From: Pseudomonas cavernicola
GTDB taxonomy: Bacteria > Pseudomonadota > Gammaproteobacteria > Pseudomonadales > Pseudomonadaceae
Assembly: GCF_003596405.1 (NCBI RefSeq)
Contig: NZ_QYUR01000002.1
Span: 2,682,501 to 2,746,500, forward strand
DNA length: 64,000 bases
Reading direction: 5' to 3'
Part shown: piece after piece, positions 54,593-62,613 of the stretch
Numbering within the stretch: the stretch's first letter is position 1
Layout of the letters: every line of letters begins with the position of its first letter
The notes under the pieces: generated by a model
Databases searched by the model: none
What the model saw: only the letters and a program-made list of their open reading frames with translations
What the model was told of the DNA's origin: nothing
Translations under genes and position numbers: made by a program

Positions 54593-54621
54593 CTCACGTA
54601 TATAGCTTAAAAGAATATAAT
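54593..54621 (+). promoter_or_regulatory. possible promoter of nhaA
   Basis: An AT-rich patch carries a perfect -10 hexamer TATAAT (54616-54621) with a weak -35 region around 54593. It lies about 65 bp upstream of the nhaA start in an otherwise GC-rich gap. Confidence 0.35.
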
Positions 54622-54688
54622 TTTTGTTTTATGAAACAGCTTAGCAGGGTAGGGTAAGTCTCCCCAGACCTACACCAGGAGACTGACT

Positions 54689-55864
54689 TTGTCTTTGCGT
54701 AGCGCCCTCACCCGCTTCTTACAGCTGGAAGCTGCCAGCGGCCTGCTGTTGATCGCTGCCGCCGTGCTGGCTCTGACCATCAACAACTCGCCCTTGGCAT
54801 TCCTCTATAACGGCCTGCTCGACACGCCCGTAATCGCCCAAGTCGGCGCGCTGAAAATCGCCAAGCCACTGCTGCTGTGGATCAACGATGGCCTGATGGC
54901 ACTGTTCTTCCTGGTCATTGGCCTGGAGGTCAAACGCGAGGTGCTGGAAGGCCACCTGGCGCAGCCTTCGCAGATAGTCTTGCCGGGTGCCGCCGCGATC
55001 GGCGGGATGGTCGTTCCAGCGCTGATCTACTGGGCACTGAATTATGAAAACCCCGCGGCTATCAGTGGCTGGGCGATTCCGATGGCCACCGATATCGCCT
55101 TCGCCCTCGGCGTACTGGCCTTGCTCGGCAAACGCGTACCGGTCTCGCTGAAACTGTTTCTGATGACCCTGGCAATCATCGATGACCTCGGCGCCATCAT
55201 CGTCATCGCGCTGTTCTACTCCAACGAGTTGTCGAGCCTGTCACTGATCCTCGCCGCCACCTTCCTGGCCATCCTGATTCTGATGAATCGGCTGGGGGTG
55301 AGCACACTCGGGCCCTATCTCGTGATCGGCCTGTTCCTCTGGATCTGCGTACTGAAAAGCGGCGTGCATGCCACGCTGGCCGGGGTGGCGCTGGCCTTTA
55401 CCATTCCACTGCGCCCCAGCAAGGGCGGACATTCACCGCTGCTGGCCTTGGAACATGGGCTGCATCCGTGGGTGGCGTTCGGCATTTTGCCGCTGTTCGC
55501 CTTTGCCAACGCCGGCGTGCCGCTGGCCGGGCTGAGCCTCGACAGCTTCATGCACCCAGTACCCCTGGGGATTGCGGCCGGCTTGCTGCTGGGCAAAACC
55601 GTTGGCGTGTTCGGCCTGAGCTGGCTGGCGATTAAACTCCGCATCGCCAAGCTGCCCACGGGGGCCAACTGGGGTCAGGTGCTCGGCGTCGCGGTTCTCT
55701 GCGGCATAGGATTCACCATGAGCTTGTTCGTCGGCTCGTTAGCCTTTGCGCCAGGCGTCAGCGAATACGTCGGGATGGATCGGGTCGGCATCCTGACCGG
55801 TTCATTCCTGGCAGCCGCGCTCGGCTACGCCATCACCGCCATGGCCAGCCGCAAGCCCCACTAA
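54689..55864 (+). CDS. nhaA: Na+/H+ antiporter NhaA
   Basis: A 391-aa NhaA antiporter with twelve helices. The ion-binding aspartates Asp165-Asp166 lie in [15 protein letters not shown] (equivalent to E. coli Asp163-Asp164). The early [16 protein letters not shown] loop and the pH-sensor region of helix IX are conserved. It exchanges two protons for one sodium ion. The start is an unusual TTG at 54689 with AGGAG 6 nt upstream; the protein then opens [20 protein letters not shown] as in homologues. A strong terminator follows. Confidence 0.93.
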   Translation: MSLRSALTRFLQLEAASGLLLIAAAVLALTINNSPLAFLYNGLLDTPVIAQVGALKIAKPLLLWINDGLMALFFLVIGLEVKREVLEGHLAQPSQIVLPGAAAIGGMVVPALIYWALNYENPAAISGWAIPMATDIAFALGVLALLGKRVPVSLKLFLMTLAIIDDLGAIIVIALFYSNELSSLSLILAATFLAILILMNRLGVSTLGPYLVIGLFLWICVLKSGVHATLAGVALAFTIPLRPSKGGHSPLLALEHGLHPWVAFGILPLFAFANAGVPLAGLSLDSFMHPVPLGIAAGLLLGKTVGVFGLSWLAIKLRIAKLPTGANWGQVLGVAVLCGIGFTMSLFVGSLAFAPGVSEYVGMDRVGILTGSFLAAALGYAITAMASRKPH

Positions 55865-55875
55865 ACCGCAGGCAG

Positions 55876-55919
55876 AAAAAAGCCGGCCCCCTCCATCGGT
55901 GAAAAGGGCCGGCTTTTTC
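55876..55919. terminator. bidirectional terminator between nhaA and the SlyB-like gene
   Basis: Stem AGCCGGCCC (55881-55889) / GGGCCGGCT (55906-55914), flanked by AAAAAA on the left and TTTTT on the right. It ends convergent transcripts of nhaA and the glycine-zipper lipoprotein gene. Confidence 0.88.
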
Positions 55920-55934
55920 GCTTATAGCGAACGC

Positions 55935-56399
55935 TTAGTGAGAAACGCGACTGGTGCCGTTGACGCTCATGATGCGTACTCGCTCGCCGACGCGGAAGAT
56001 TTCATTCTCTTGCACGCCCTGCACATAAGCACGCATGGTGCCGTCATCTTCACGCACGGTGATTTCCACGCCCTGGGTGCGAGTGAAACCCTCTTCGGTC
56101 GCGGCGCCCAGCAAACCGCCCGCCACCGCCCCAATCACCGCCGCCACCGCGCTGCCACGGCCATGGCCAATGGTACTACCGCCGATACCGCCAACCACAG
56201 CGCCGGCGCCGGCGCCGATGGGAGTTTTCGAGCCTTCGATCTTCACCGGGCGCAGGGACTCGATGGTGCCCATGCGCACGGTTTGCACGGTGCGCGCTTC
56301 GTCACGTGAGTAAGAGTCGCCAGTCAGGCTGGACTGGCAACCACCCAAGGCCAGCGCCATTGCGGTGAACGAAGCAGTCAACAGAACAGACTTACGCAT
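55935..56399 (-). CDS. glycine-zipper outer membrane lipoprotein (SlyB/Pcp-like)
   Basis: A 154-aa lipoprotein. The signal is MRKSVLLTASFTAMALALGGC with lipobox ALGGC. The mature part carries a glycine-zipper two-helix membrane motif (PIGAGAGAVVGGIGGSTIG and VAAVIGAVAGGLLGAAT) followed by a beta-rich domain with VEITVREDDGTMRAYVQGV. SlyB-type proteins sit in the outer membrane and help envelope integrity, in some species under PhoPQ control. The start at 56399 has GGAGAG upstream. Its transcript ends at the shared terminator. Confidence 0.88.
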   Translation of the reverse strand: MRKSVLLTASFTAMALALGGCQSSLTGDSYSRDEARTVQTVRMGTIESLRPVKIEGSKTPIGAGAGAVVGGIGGSTIGHGRGSAVAAVIGAVAGGLLGAATEEGFTRTQGVEITVREDDGTMRAYVQGVQENEIFRVGERVRIMSVNGTSRVSH

Positions 56400-56615
56400 A
56401 GCATCTCTCCAGAAAGAACTGTTACCCATTAGACTCCGCAGCGCCCTGCACTGTCACGACAGATGTAACAAAAACCTATTTCATTCAGCCTTCGGACAGC
56501 CGACCCAAGAACAGCGAAAACTTCTTGAGCGCCTCCTCTACAACAGCACCGCAGCCGCTTGGAAGCTCTCGCCAGAGTTCGGCTCTGTCGACGCCCAGCG
56601 CAGCAGGAACCCGCC

Positions 56616-56858
56616 ATGGGCTACTTCATTATCATAGTCACCACCGCCGCCGATTTGTATTTTCACTGGTGGTTATACGTGCGCATCAAGCGCTGGATGG
56701 ATCGTGACCTGGCCCTGTCACTGGCTGGCGCGGATGTTGGTAAGCGGGCATTTATGCTGCAACGCCTCAGCGAGGCTCAGGCCAGCGGGGTCAAGCGTCG
56801 TGATCTGCCGCACTGGCTGGAGCACGCGGCAACCGACTACCGCATCAGCAAAGACTGA
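56616..56858 (+). CDS. small membrane-anchored protein of unknown function
   Basis: An 80-aa protein. It starts MGYFIIIVTTAADLYFHWWLY, one N-terminal membrane segment, followed by a charged soluble part with VRIKRWMDRDLALSLAGADV and DLPHWLEHAATDYRISKD. No family recognised. The ATG at 56616 is used because the upstream residues of the longer frame are Arg/Ala-rich and lack any pattern, and because AGGAAC lies 8 nt upstream. It is a single gene convergent with pdxH. Confidence 0.6.
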   Translation: MGYFIIIVTTAADLYFHWWLYVRIKRWMDRDLALSLAGADVGKRAFMLQRLSEAQASGVKRRDLPHWLEHAATDYRISKD

Positions 56859-56881
56859 CAGCTAGCTCGCCAGAGCGCCGA

Positions 56882-57529
56882 TCACGGCGCCAGGCGCTCA
56901 CGTAGCCAAGCTGCGCCTTGTAACCGGTAATTCAGACGATCATGCAGCCGGCTCGCGCGGCCCTGCCAAAACTCGATACGCTCGGGCAGCAGACGATACC
57001 CACCCCAATGCTCCGGGCAATGCGGCGCCTGGTCGAGAAAACGCTGCTCGGTTTCCGCCAACAAGCTCTCCAGCTCCGCGCGATCTGCGATCACCCGGCT
57101 CTGCGGCGAAGCCCAGGCGCCCAGACGGCTGCCCAACGGACGAACCTGGAAGTAAGCATCGGACTCCGCCGGGCTGACCCTTTCCACCGCCCCTTCGATG
57201 CGCACCTGGCGCTCCAAGGTCGGCCAGAAGAAGGTCATGGCGGCAAACGGCCTGGCCGCCAACTGCTGCCCCTTGGCGCTCTCGTAGTTGCTGAAGAAGG
57301 TGAAACCGCGCTCATCCAGTCCCTTGAGCAACAGCACCCGGCAATGCGGACGGCCTTCGCTATCGACGGTCGCCAAGCTCATGGCATTCGGTTCGACCGG
57401 CAGTCGCTCGGTTTTCAGAGCGTCCGCAAACCATTGATGGAACAGTACAAACGGCTCAGCGGGCGCCTGCGCCTCGGTGAGGCCATCACGGGTATAGTCG
57501 CGGCGCATATCGGCCAGGGTCCGGGTCAT
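56882..57529 (-). CDS. pdxH: pyridoxamine 5'-phosphate oxidase PdxH
   Basis: A 215-aa FMN enzyme of the PNPOx family. It has [24 protein letters not shown] and [20 protein letters not shown] (FMN and PLP contacts), the [17 protein letters not shown] segment, the [17 protein letters not shown] region, and the C-terminal [10 protein letters not shown](Q)GAAW near the end. It makes pyridoxal 5'-phosphate from pyridoxamine or pyridoxine phosphate. AGGA lies 8 nt upstream of the ATG. Upstream lies a MITE-like element. Confidence 0.95.
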   Translation of the reverse strand: MTRTLADMRRDYTRDGLTEAQAPAEPFVLFHQWFADALKTERLPVEPNAMSLATVDSEGRPHCRVLLLKGLDERGFTFFSNYESAKGQQLAARPFAAMTFFWPTLERQVRIEGAVERVSPAESDAYFQVRPLGSRLGAWASPQSRVIADRAELESLLAETEQRFLDQAPHCPEHWGGYRLLPERIEFWQGRASRLHDRLNYRLQGAAWLRERLAP

Positions 57530-57557
57530 GACGCAGTTCCTGAGACTGAAGTTCTTA

Positions 57558-57815
57558 GAACCTGTTCAAGATCTAGTCGAGCGCCGCGCGGGCAAGGCGA
57601 AAACGGACGCAACGTAGCGCAGCGGAGTAACAGCCGAAGGCTGGCCCGCAGGGCGAGCGTAGCGAGTCAAAAGCGCAGTTTACGCGTGGTAAATGAGCAT
57701 TTTATTCGCTTCGCTCACCCCTTCTGGGCCGCGCTAAAGCGCGTTCAACGCTTCGCTTTTGTGAGTTCGTTTTCAACGCAGCATGAGCCAGCGCAGGCAG
57801 ATATTGAACAGGTTC
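57558..57815. mobile_element. MITE-like element with 12-bp inverted ends
   Basis: GAACCTGTTCAA (57558-57569) and TTGAACAGGTTC (57804-57815) are perfect inverted repeats bounding a 258-bp, gene-free, GC-rich segment. TA-containing flanks on both sides (TTA, CTAG) suggest target-site copies of a TA-type insertion. The interior has 'GCGCGGGCAAGGCGAAAACGG'-like text that I recall as multi-copy in Pseudomonas. It separates pdxH from the ompA-like gene. Confidence 0.6.
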
Positions 57816-57821
57816 CTAGGG

Positions 57822-58694
57822 CTATTGCTTCTTGGCCGGCTCTACAACGGCCACTTCTTTATCTTTAACTGACTTTTGCACAGCTGGCTTGGCTTTGGCG
57901 ACCTTGACTGGAGCTACTTTGGCTTTGGCTGCCACAGCAGGCTTGCTCTTGGCCGGGGCCGGCTTGGCTTTGACCGGGGCGCTTGGCTTCGGCGCGCTCT
58001 GCACCAAGGCTTCGGTAACAGGCTGGGCCTTGGCTGGCTGATTGTACTTCGCCAACAGGGCGGACATGGTGGCCTGGGAGGTCAGCATAATCTCGACCCG
58101 GCGGTTCAGCGCACGCCCTTCCAGGCTGTCGTTGGCGGCACGGGGCAAATCCGAACCAAAGCCTCTGACCATCAAACGATTATTCTTCAAACCACTGAGA
58201 CGAAAAATCGCCGTCACTGACCTCGCCCGCTCCAGGCTGATTTCACGGTTACGCAACTCATTGCCCGTGCTGTCGGCATGACCCAGGATCAGCACCGCGA
58301 CCTCTTTATCACCTTCGACAATCTTGGCTACCCGACTGAACGGCCCGAGGGTCACGGGCATCAGCATGCTCGGGCGATCCGGATTGAACGTGGAGTCTAC
58401 CGGCGCAGTGACCACCAGCAGATTCTCGCGGCGCTCCAGCTCGAATTTGCTGCCTTTCAGCGCTTCACGCAGACGCGGCTCGTATTCGTCCAACCAAGCC
58501 TGGGTGATCTTGGGGTCTGGCATGGCGACGCTTTTCTTGGCTTCTTGCTTTTTGCCACCGAACGGCCACCAATGCGTGGCTTGGGCCTTGCTTTCGCTCT
58601 TGGCGACGGCTTGGGCTTCAGTGTTTTGCCCTGAATGAGCACAACCGGCGAGAGCGACACATACGGCGAGAGCGATAGGCTTGGTAGAAAACAT
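57822..58694 (-). CDS. OmpA-family lipoprotein with an Ala/Lys/Pro tail
   Basis: A 290-aa lipoprotein. The signal MFSTKPIALAVCVALAGCAH has lipobox ALAGC. The OmpA/MotB peptidoglycan-binding domain (about 110-215) has VAVLILGHADSTGNELRNRE, ISLERARSVTAIFRLSGL and GFGSDLPRAANDSLEGRALN, then RRVEIML. The last 60 residues are AKPAPAKSKPAVAAKAK-type low-complexity. It should tether the outer membrane to peptidoglycan; the basic tail may contact the wall or nucleic acid/LPS. GAGG precedes the ATG at 58694. Confidence 0.88.
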   Translation of the reverse strand: MFSTKPIALAVCVALAGCAHSGQNTEAQAVAKSESKAQATHWWPFGGKKQEAKKSVAMPDPKITQAWLDEYEPRLREALKGSKFELERRENLLVVTAPVDSTFNPDRPSMLMPVTLGPFSRVAKIVEGDKEVAVLILGHADSTGNELRNREISLERARSVTAIFRLSGLKNNRLMVRGFGSDLPRAANDSLEGRALNRRVEIMLTSQATMSALLAKYNQPAKAQPVTEALVQSAPKPSAPVKAKPAPAKSKPAVAAKAKVAPVKVAKAKPAVQKSVKDKEVAVVEPAKKQ

Positions 58695-58819
58695 TGGACC
58701 CTCAAACGAAAATAATAAAAAACGGGTCAGCGGACCCATACGAACAGGTGTTGGCGGCTGGCGATGCAAGCCAACTCCCCACAACCAATCCCTGTCGATG
58801 ACACTACAGATCGCAAACC

Positions 58820-59965
58820 TTACAGACACTCGCCCAGCACGCGTGCCAGCTTCTGTGCACGCGGATCCATCAATACGTAGGGGCCAAGGGTGTTGGTGAC
58901 AAACCCGAAGGCAACCTTACACTCAGGGTCGGCAAAACCGATAGAGCCGCCGGCACCCGGGTGACCAAAGGCTTGCGGCCCGAGGCCATAGGTGGCGTTC
59001 GGCACAGCCGGCTGATCGAGCATGCAGCCGAGGCCGAAACGGGTTTGCGTCAGCAGGGTTTTATCCTCGCCTACGCTGTGCTCGCGAGTCAGTTCGGCGA
59101 GCAATTCGCGGTCCAGCAAACGCCCTGCGAGCAAACCGCTGTAGAAGCCGGCAAGGCTGCGGGCGTTGCCGTGGCCATTTGCTGCAGGCTGCTGCATACG
59201 CCGCCATTCAGGCTTGTTGGTGCTGGTCATGATCGACGGCGGATTGGCAAAAGCCCGCGTGGTCATCGAGGTCGGCTCATTCATCATGGTTTTCAGCAGG
59301 CGCTGCGCCGCGGCATCGCCGAGATTGCCCTTGGCCCGGGAGATTTCAGCGACCCGATAAAACTCCTCGTCCGCCAGCCCCAGGTGAAAATCCAGCCCCA
59401 GCGGCTGTGCGGTGCGGGCCACGATGGAGTCACCCGGCCCGCGCCCATCGGCCCGCCGCAGCAGCTCACCAACCAGCCAGCCATAGGTGATCGCGGCATA
59501 GCCGTGGCCTTCGCCGGGCGTCCACCACGGCTGCTCGGCGGCCAGCGCCGCGGTCATGGTGTCCCAGTCATACAGTGCTTCCGGCGCCAGCAACTCACGC
59601 AAGGCTGGTAGCCCCGCGCGATGACTGAGTAACTGGCGCAGGGTGATCCGCTCCTTGCCCGCCGCGGCGAACTCCGGCCAGACTGTAGCCACCGGCGCAT
59701 CCAGTGCCAGCTTGCCCTCAGCGACCAATTGCAAAGCCGCGACCGCGGTGAAGGTTTTGGTGCAGGAGAACAGATTGAGGATGGTGTCCCTGTGCCAGGG
59801 CTGCTCAGCGGCTTTATCCGCGCTACCGGCCCACAGGTCGATAACCGTCTCACCCTCGATTTGAATGCACAGCGCTGAACCGCGTTCCTGCGGGTCGTCG
59901 AAGAGCGCAGCGAAGGCGTCCTTCACTGCTTCGAAGTTAAGGTCGAAATAGCCCTGAATCTGCAC
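58820..59965 (-). CDS. serine hydrolase (beta-lactamase/EstB family)
   Basis: A 381-aa class C beta-lactamase-like esterase. The catalytic Ser67-x-x-Lys70 is in LFSCTKTFTAV, the Tyr motif is YAAITYGWLVGEL (YxY/N region), and the C-terminal HPGAGGSIGFAD corresponds to the KTG-box position. There is no signal peptide, so it is a cytoplasmic esterase of the EstB/PBP-like group rather than a true beta-lactamase. The GTG start at 59965 has AAGGAG 6 nt upstream; a TTG at 60007 is less likely. Substrate unknown. Confidence 0.85.
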   Translation of the reverse strand: MQIQGYFDLNFEAVKDAFAALFDDPQERGSALCIQIEGETVIDLWAGSADKAAEQPWHRDTILNLFSCTKTFTAVAALQLVAEGKLALDAPVATVWPEFAAAGKERITLRQLLSHRAGLPALRELLAPEALYDWDTMTAALAAEQPWWTPGEGHGYAAITYGWLVGELLRRADGRGPGDSIVARTAQPLGLDFHLGLADEEFYRVAEISRAKGNLGDAAAQRLLKTMMNEPTSMTTRAFANPPSIMTSTNKPEWRRMQQPAANGHGNARSLAGFYSGLLAGRLLDRELLAELTREHSVGEDKTLLTQTRFGLGCMLDQPAVPNATYGLGPQAFGHPGAGGSIGFADPECKVAFGFVTNTLGPYVLMDPRAQKLARVLGECL

Positions 59966-60100
59966 GCGCGGCTCCTTGAGCGAATGGTTCGACGCCGAGA
60001 TGTTCAACGATAAGAGCGTCAGCGAAGTGGTCGCATTGTTCCAGCCAGCGACGCCGTTGTGAACCCGCCCAAAGGCAGGCTCGGCGTCGCGAATGGAGAC

Positions 60101-62542
60101 CTATGGCTTAGCCGGTTGTGGCTCGGGATTGTTCTCGGGCTGGGCCGGTGCGGGCTTTTCTACCGGCTTTGCCGCCGCTGCAGGCTTGGCGAGTGCAGCA
60201 GTCGCTTCAGGCGCTTTGGCTGGCGGCGCCAACAGGGTCTTGCCGACTTGCAGGTTGGCCTTGCGTACCGCCTCGACAAAGCCCTGGAACGGCCGGTCGG
60301 TAATTCCGACCAAGCCCAAGTGGCCATTTTCACCGTCGAGCAGGCGGCCGGTTACCGGCTGATCGAGATACTGGAACCAGTGCAAACCGACAATGGAAGG
60401 CTCAGCCAACGCCCGCTGCAGGAAATGCGCATAGGCCGGGCCGCGCTCTTCCTCTTTGTAGACCTCAGCCACCCCGCCCCAGAACGGCCCACGATCGCGC
60501 GAGCCGAAGTGGAACTCAGCCACCAGCAGCGGCTTATCCAGCTCTCGTAAGGCGGCGAAGTCATACCCCTGCTGCGGCTCGCGGGTGTAGAAGTTGAAGC
60601 TCAACACATCGCAATACTGCGCGCAGGAAGCCACTGCCTCCGGGGTGCTGGCGGCAAAACGCCCACCGAGCAACAGGTGGTTAGGCGCGTGCCAGTTGAG
60701 TGCATCGGCGATGGTCTTGAAGTAGGTGTCGGCAAACAGGCGCTGGAAACGCTGGAAGTCCTGCTCGATAGCCGGGTGCTCGGGGTTCGGCAGGGGTGCC
60801 TCGAAACCCGGATCCTCCATCAATTCCCACGCCGCCAGTTCGATACCCCAGGCTTTAGACAGGCCCTGCTGGTTTCGGTATTTATCGCGCAGTAGTTTGA
60901 GGAAGGCCCGTTTCGCCGGCACGTCGGTGGTCAACCGCAACGTGCCATAGGCCAGCGCATAGCGCGCCTTGGGGTCGTCACCAGGGCCGGCCCAACCCAA
61001 TTCATTGTCGGCGAAAAAGCCCAGCAGCCAGGGATCGTCGCGATGGTCGCGGGCAGCAATCGCCACCGCGCGCTCAGTGGCCATGGCAAAGCGCGGGTCG
61101 AAGGGGTCGGGCATGCCGCCCCACCAGTCCAGGCCGGTGCTGATGGTTTTGTAATCGCCGCTGATCGACAGGGGAACGGTATAGGGCACACGCTTCTCGT
61201 CGCGCAGCGCCGGCTCGCTCCAGTTGCCGATGGTATTGAAACCCCAGGCCTGCAGACGATCCAGCGAATGGCTGGTCCAGCGTTCGAGATCGAAGCTCTT
61301 GGTCAGGCACGGCGCGGCTTTGGCTGCCACAGCAGGTGCGAGCGCAGCTGGCTCCGGAGCTACTGGGGATTGCTCGGTGATGACATCTTCAACCGCAGCG
61401 GCGACTGGAGCAGTCGGCGTCGTGGCCTCTTCGGCGCATTTCTGTTCGGAGTAGGTGCGCTGCAGGTTAGCGCTATAGAAGTCGAACCAACGGCCGTGAT
61501 CGAAGTTGCGCCCTTTGGCCGCACCGGTATCGCTATGGTGATTGCTGTTGCCGTAATACGCGGCCAGCAGCTCACCGTCCTTTGGTAACGCACTGAACAT
61601 AGCCTCGCGGCCTTCCACGTACGTTGCGCTGTGCTCGGTACTCACCGCGTTGACGCCGAGGGAATAGAACGGATGGCCCTCAGGGGTGACCAAATACCAG
61701 CGGTCGTCACGCTTTTCAGTACGGAAGAAGCCCTTGGCCTCGAACTCCGGGCCGCCTAGCAGCCCCCCGAACTGATCCTGTTTCGGTCGTTTGGCCAGCC
61801 AACCTTGCAGTTGGGTCTTTTCCTTCGCCGCAGCGGCGTTCAGCTGCGCATCGCTGCTGACCTTTTCCGGCCACTGGCCGCGGCTGTACTGACCATAGGC
61901 ATCGACGATGCCGGTAAATAACACCTGCTCCGTATCGTCGCCTGTACGCACGCCAAAACGCCCCAACAGGATGCTTTGCGCGGCATCCGGATGGCTCAGA
62001 GAGAGGCTGACGGCGGTGACCTTGCTGGCGTCCAGCTCACCTTCGACGGTACTGGCCAGCAATAGGCGCTGGCCATTATTCGTCCATGGCATCGGTGGAC
62101 CGGCACGCATGCCCTGGGCTCTAGGCGAAGTGGCGTGCAGCGGCACCAGCAAGGTCTGCGCCGGCCCGGCTGGCAGCGCGATACGGCTGGTCAGGGTCTT
62201 GCCGTCACTGCTCTCGATACGCACGTCGAGGGTCAGCGCCCAGTCCATCGCACTCTGGATGCGCAAACTCATGACATCCGCTTGCGACCAATCCCACTGG
62301 CCATTCTGCGGCGTCAGCCGCAGGCTCGGGTTGTCGCTCGGGTTGAAGGTGACCCGCCGCAGAGGCTCGCTGTCGGCCCCGAGTTCGGCGGTCAAGGCCG
62401 GCAAGTTGGCATTTTGCGTCGTCACCTGCACCACATCGGTAGGGCTAACAAAGTTGAACAGCGTCTGTTGCTCGGCCGGCGCGGCAAACGACGGCGTGGC
62501 AAACAACAGCGCGAAAACAGTAGGCAGTGAACGGCGAATCAT
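60101..62542 (-). CDS. exported agarase-like glycoside hydrolase (GH-A clan)
   Basis: An 813-aa secreted protein with signal peptide MIRRSLPTVFALLFATPSFA. An N-terminal beta-sandwich (to about 280) is followed by a GH-A TIM barrel. GWLAKRPKQDQFGG and DDRWYLVTPEGHPFYSLGVN start the catalytic part; the acid/base is Glu514 in GFFADNELGWAG and the nucleophile Glu676 in LLVAEFHFGSRDRGPF, as in GH50-type agarases. An Ala/Pro-rich insert of about 45 residues (TTPTAPVAAAVEDVITEQSP and on, between two Cys) splits the barrel near residue 420, and the C terminus is an Ala/Pro/Lys tail. The true substrate may be another galactan or exopolysaccharide. Confidence 0.82.
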   Translation of the reverse strand: MIRRSLPTVFALLFATPSFAAPAEQQTLFNFVSPTDVVQVTTQNANLPALTAELGADSEPLRRVTFNPSDNPSLRLTPQNGQWDWSQADVMSLRIQSAMDWALTLDVRIESSDGKTLTSRIALPAGPAQTLLVPLHATSPRAQGMRAGPPMPWTNNGQRLLLASTVEGELDASKVTAVSLSLSHPDAAQSILLGRFGVRTGDDTEQVLFTGIVDAYGQYSRGQWPEKVSSDAQLNAAAAKEKTQLQGWLAKRPKQDQFGGLLGGPEFEAKGFFRTEKRDDRWYLVTPEGHPFYSLGVNAVSTEHSATYVEGREAMFSALPKDGELLAAYYGNSNHHSDTGAAKGRNFDHGRWFDFYSANLQRTYSEQKCAEEATTPTAPVAAAVEDVITEQSPVAPEPAALAPAVAAKAAPCLTKSFDLERWTSHSLDRLQAWGFNTIGNWSEPALRDEKRVPYTVPLSISGDYKTISTGLDWWGGMPDPFDPRFAMATERAVAIAARDHRDDPWLLGFFADNELGWAGPGDDPKARYALAYGTLRLTTDVPAKRAFLKLLRDKYRNQQGLSKAWGIELAAWELMEDPGFEAPLPNPEHPAIEQDFQRFQRLFADTYFKTIADALNWHAPNHLLLGGRFAASTPEAVASCAQYCDVLSFNFYTREPQQGYDFAALRELDKPLLVAEFHFGSRDRGPFWGGVAEVYKEEERGPAYAHFLQRALAEPSIVGLHWFQYLDQPVTGRLLDGENGHLGLVGITDRPFQGFVEAVRKANLQVGKTLLAPPAKAPEATAALAKPAAAAKPVEKPAPAQPENNPEPQPAKP

Positions 62543-62613
62543 GTGACAGGCTCTCCTAAACAACCAGCCAATAGACAACGGGCTTGCGAAATGATGCCAA
62601 GCAGGCCCGTGCC

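Noticed and set aside
58820..59965. Serine hydrolase as a beta-lactamase resistance gene
   Set aside because: There is no export signal and the sequence fits cytoplasmic EstB-type esterases, so resistance is not supported.
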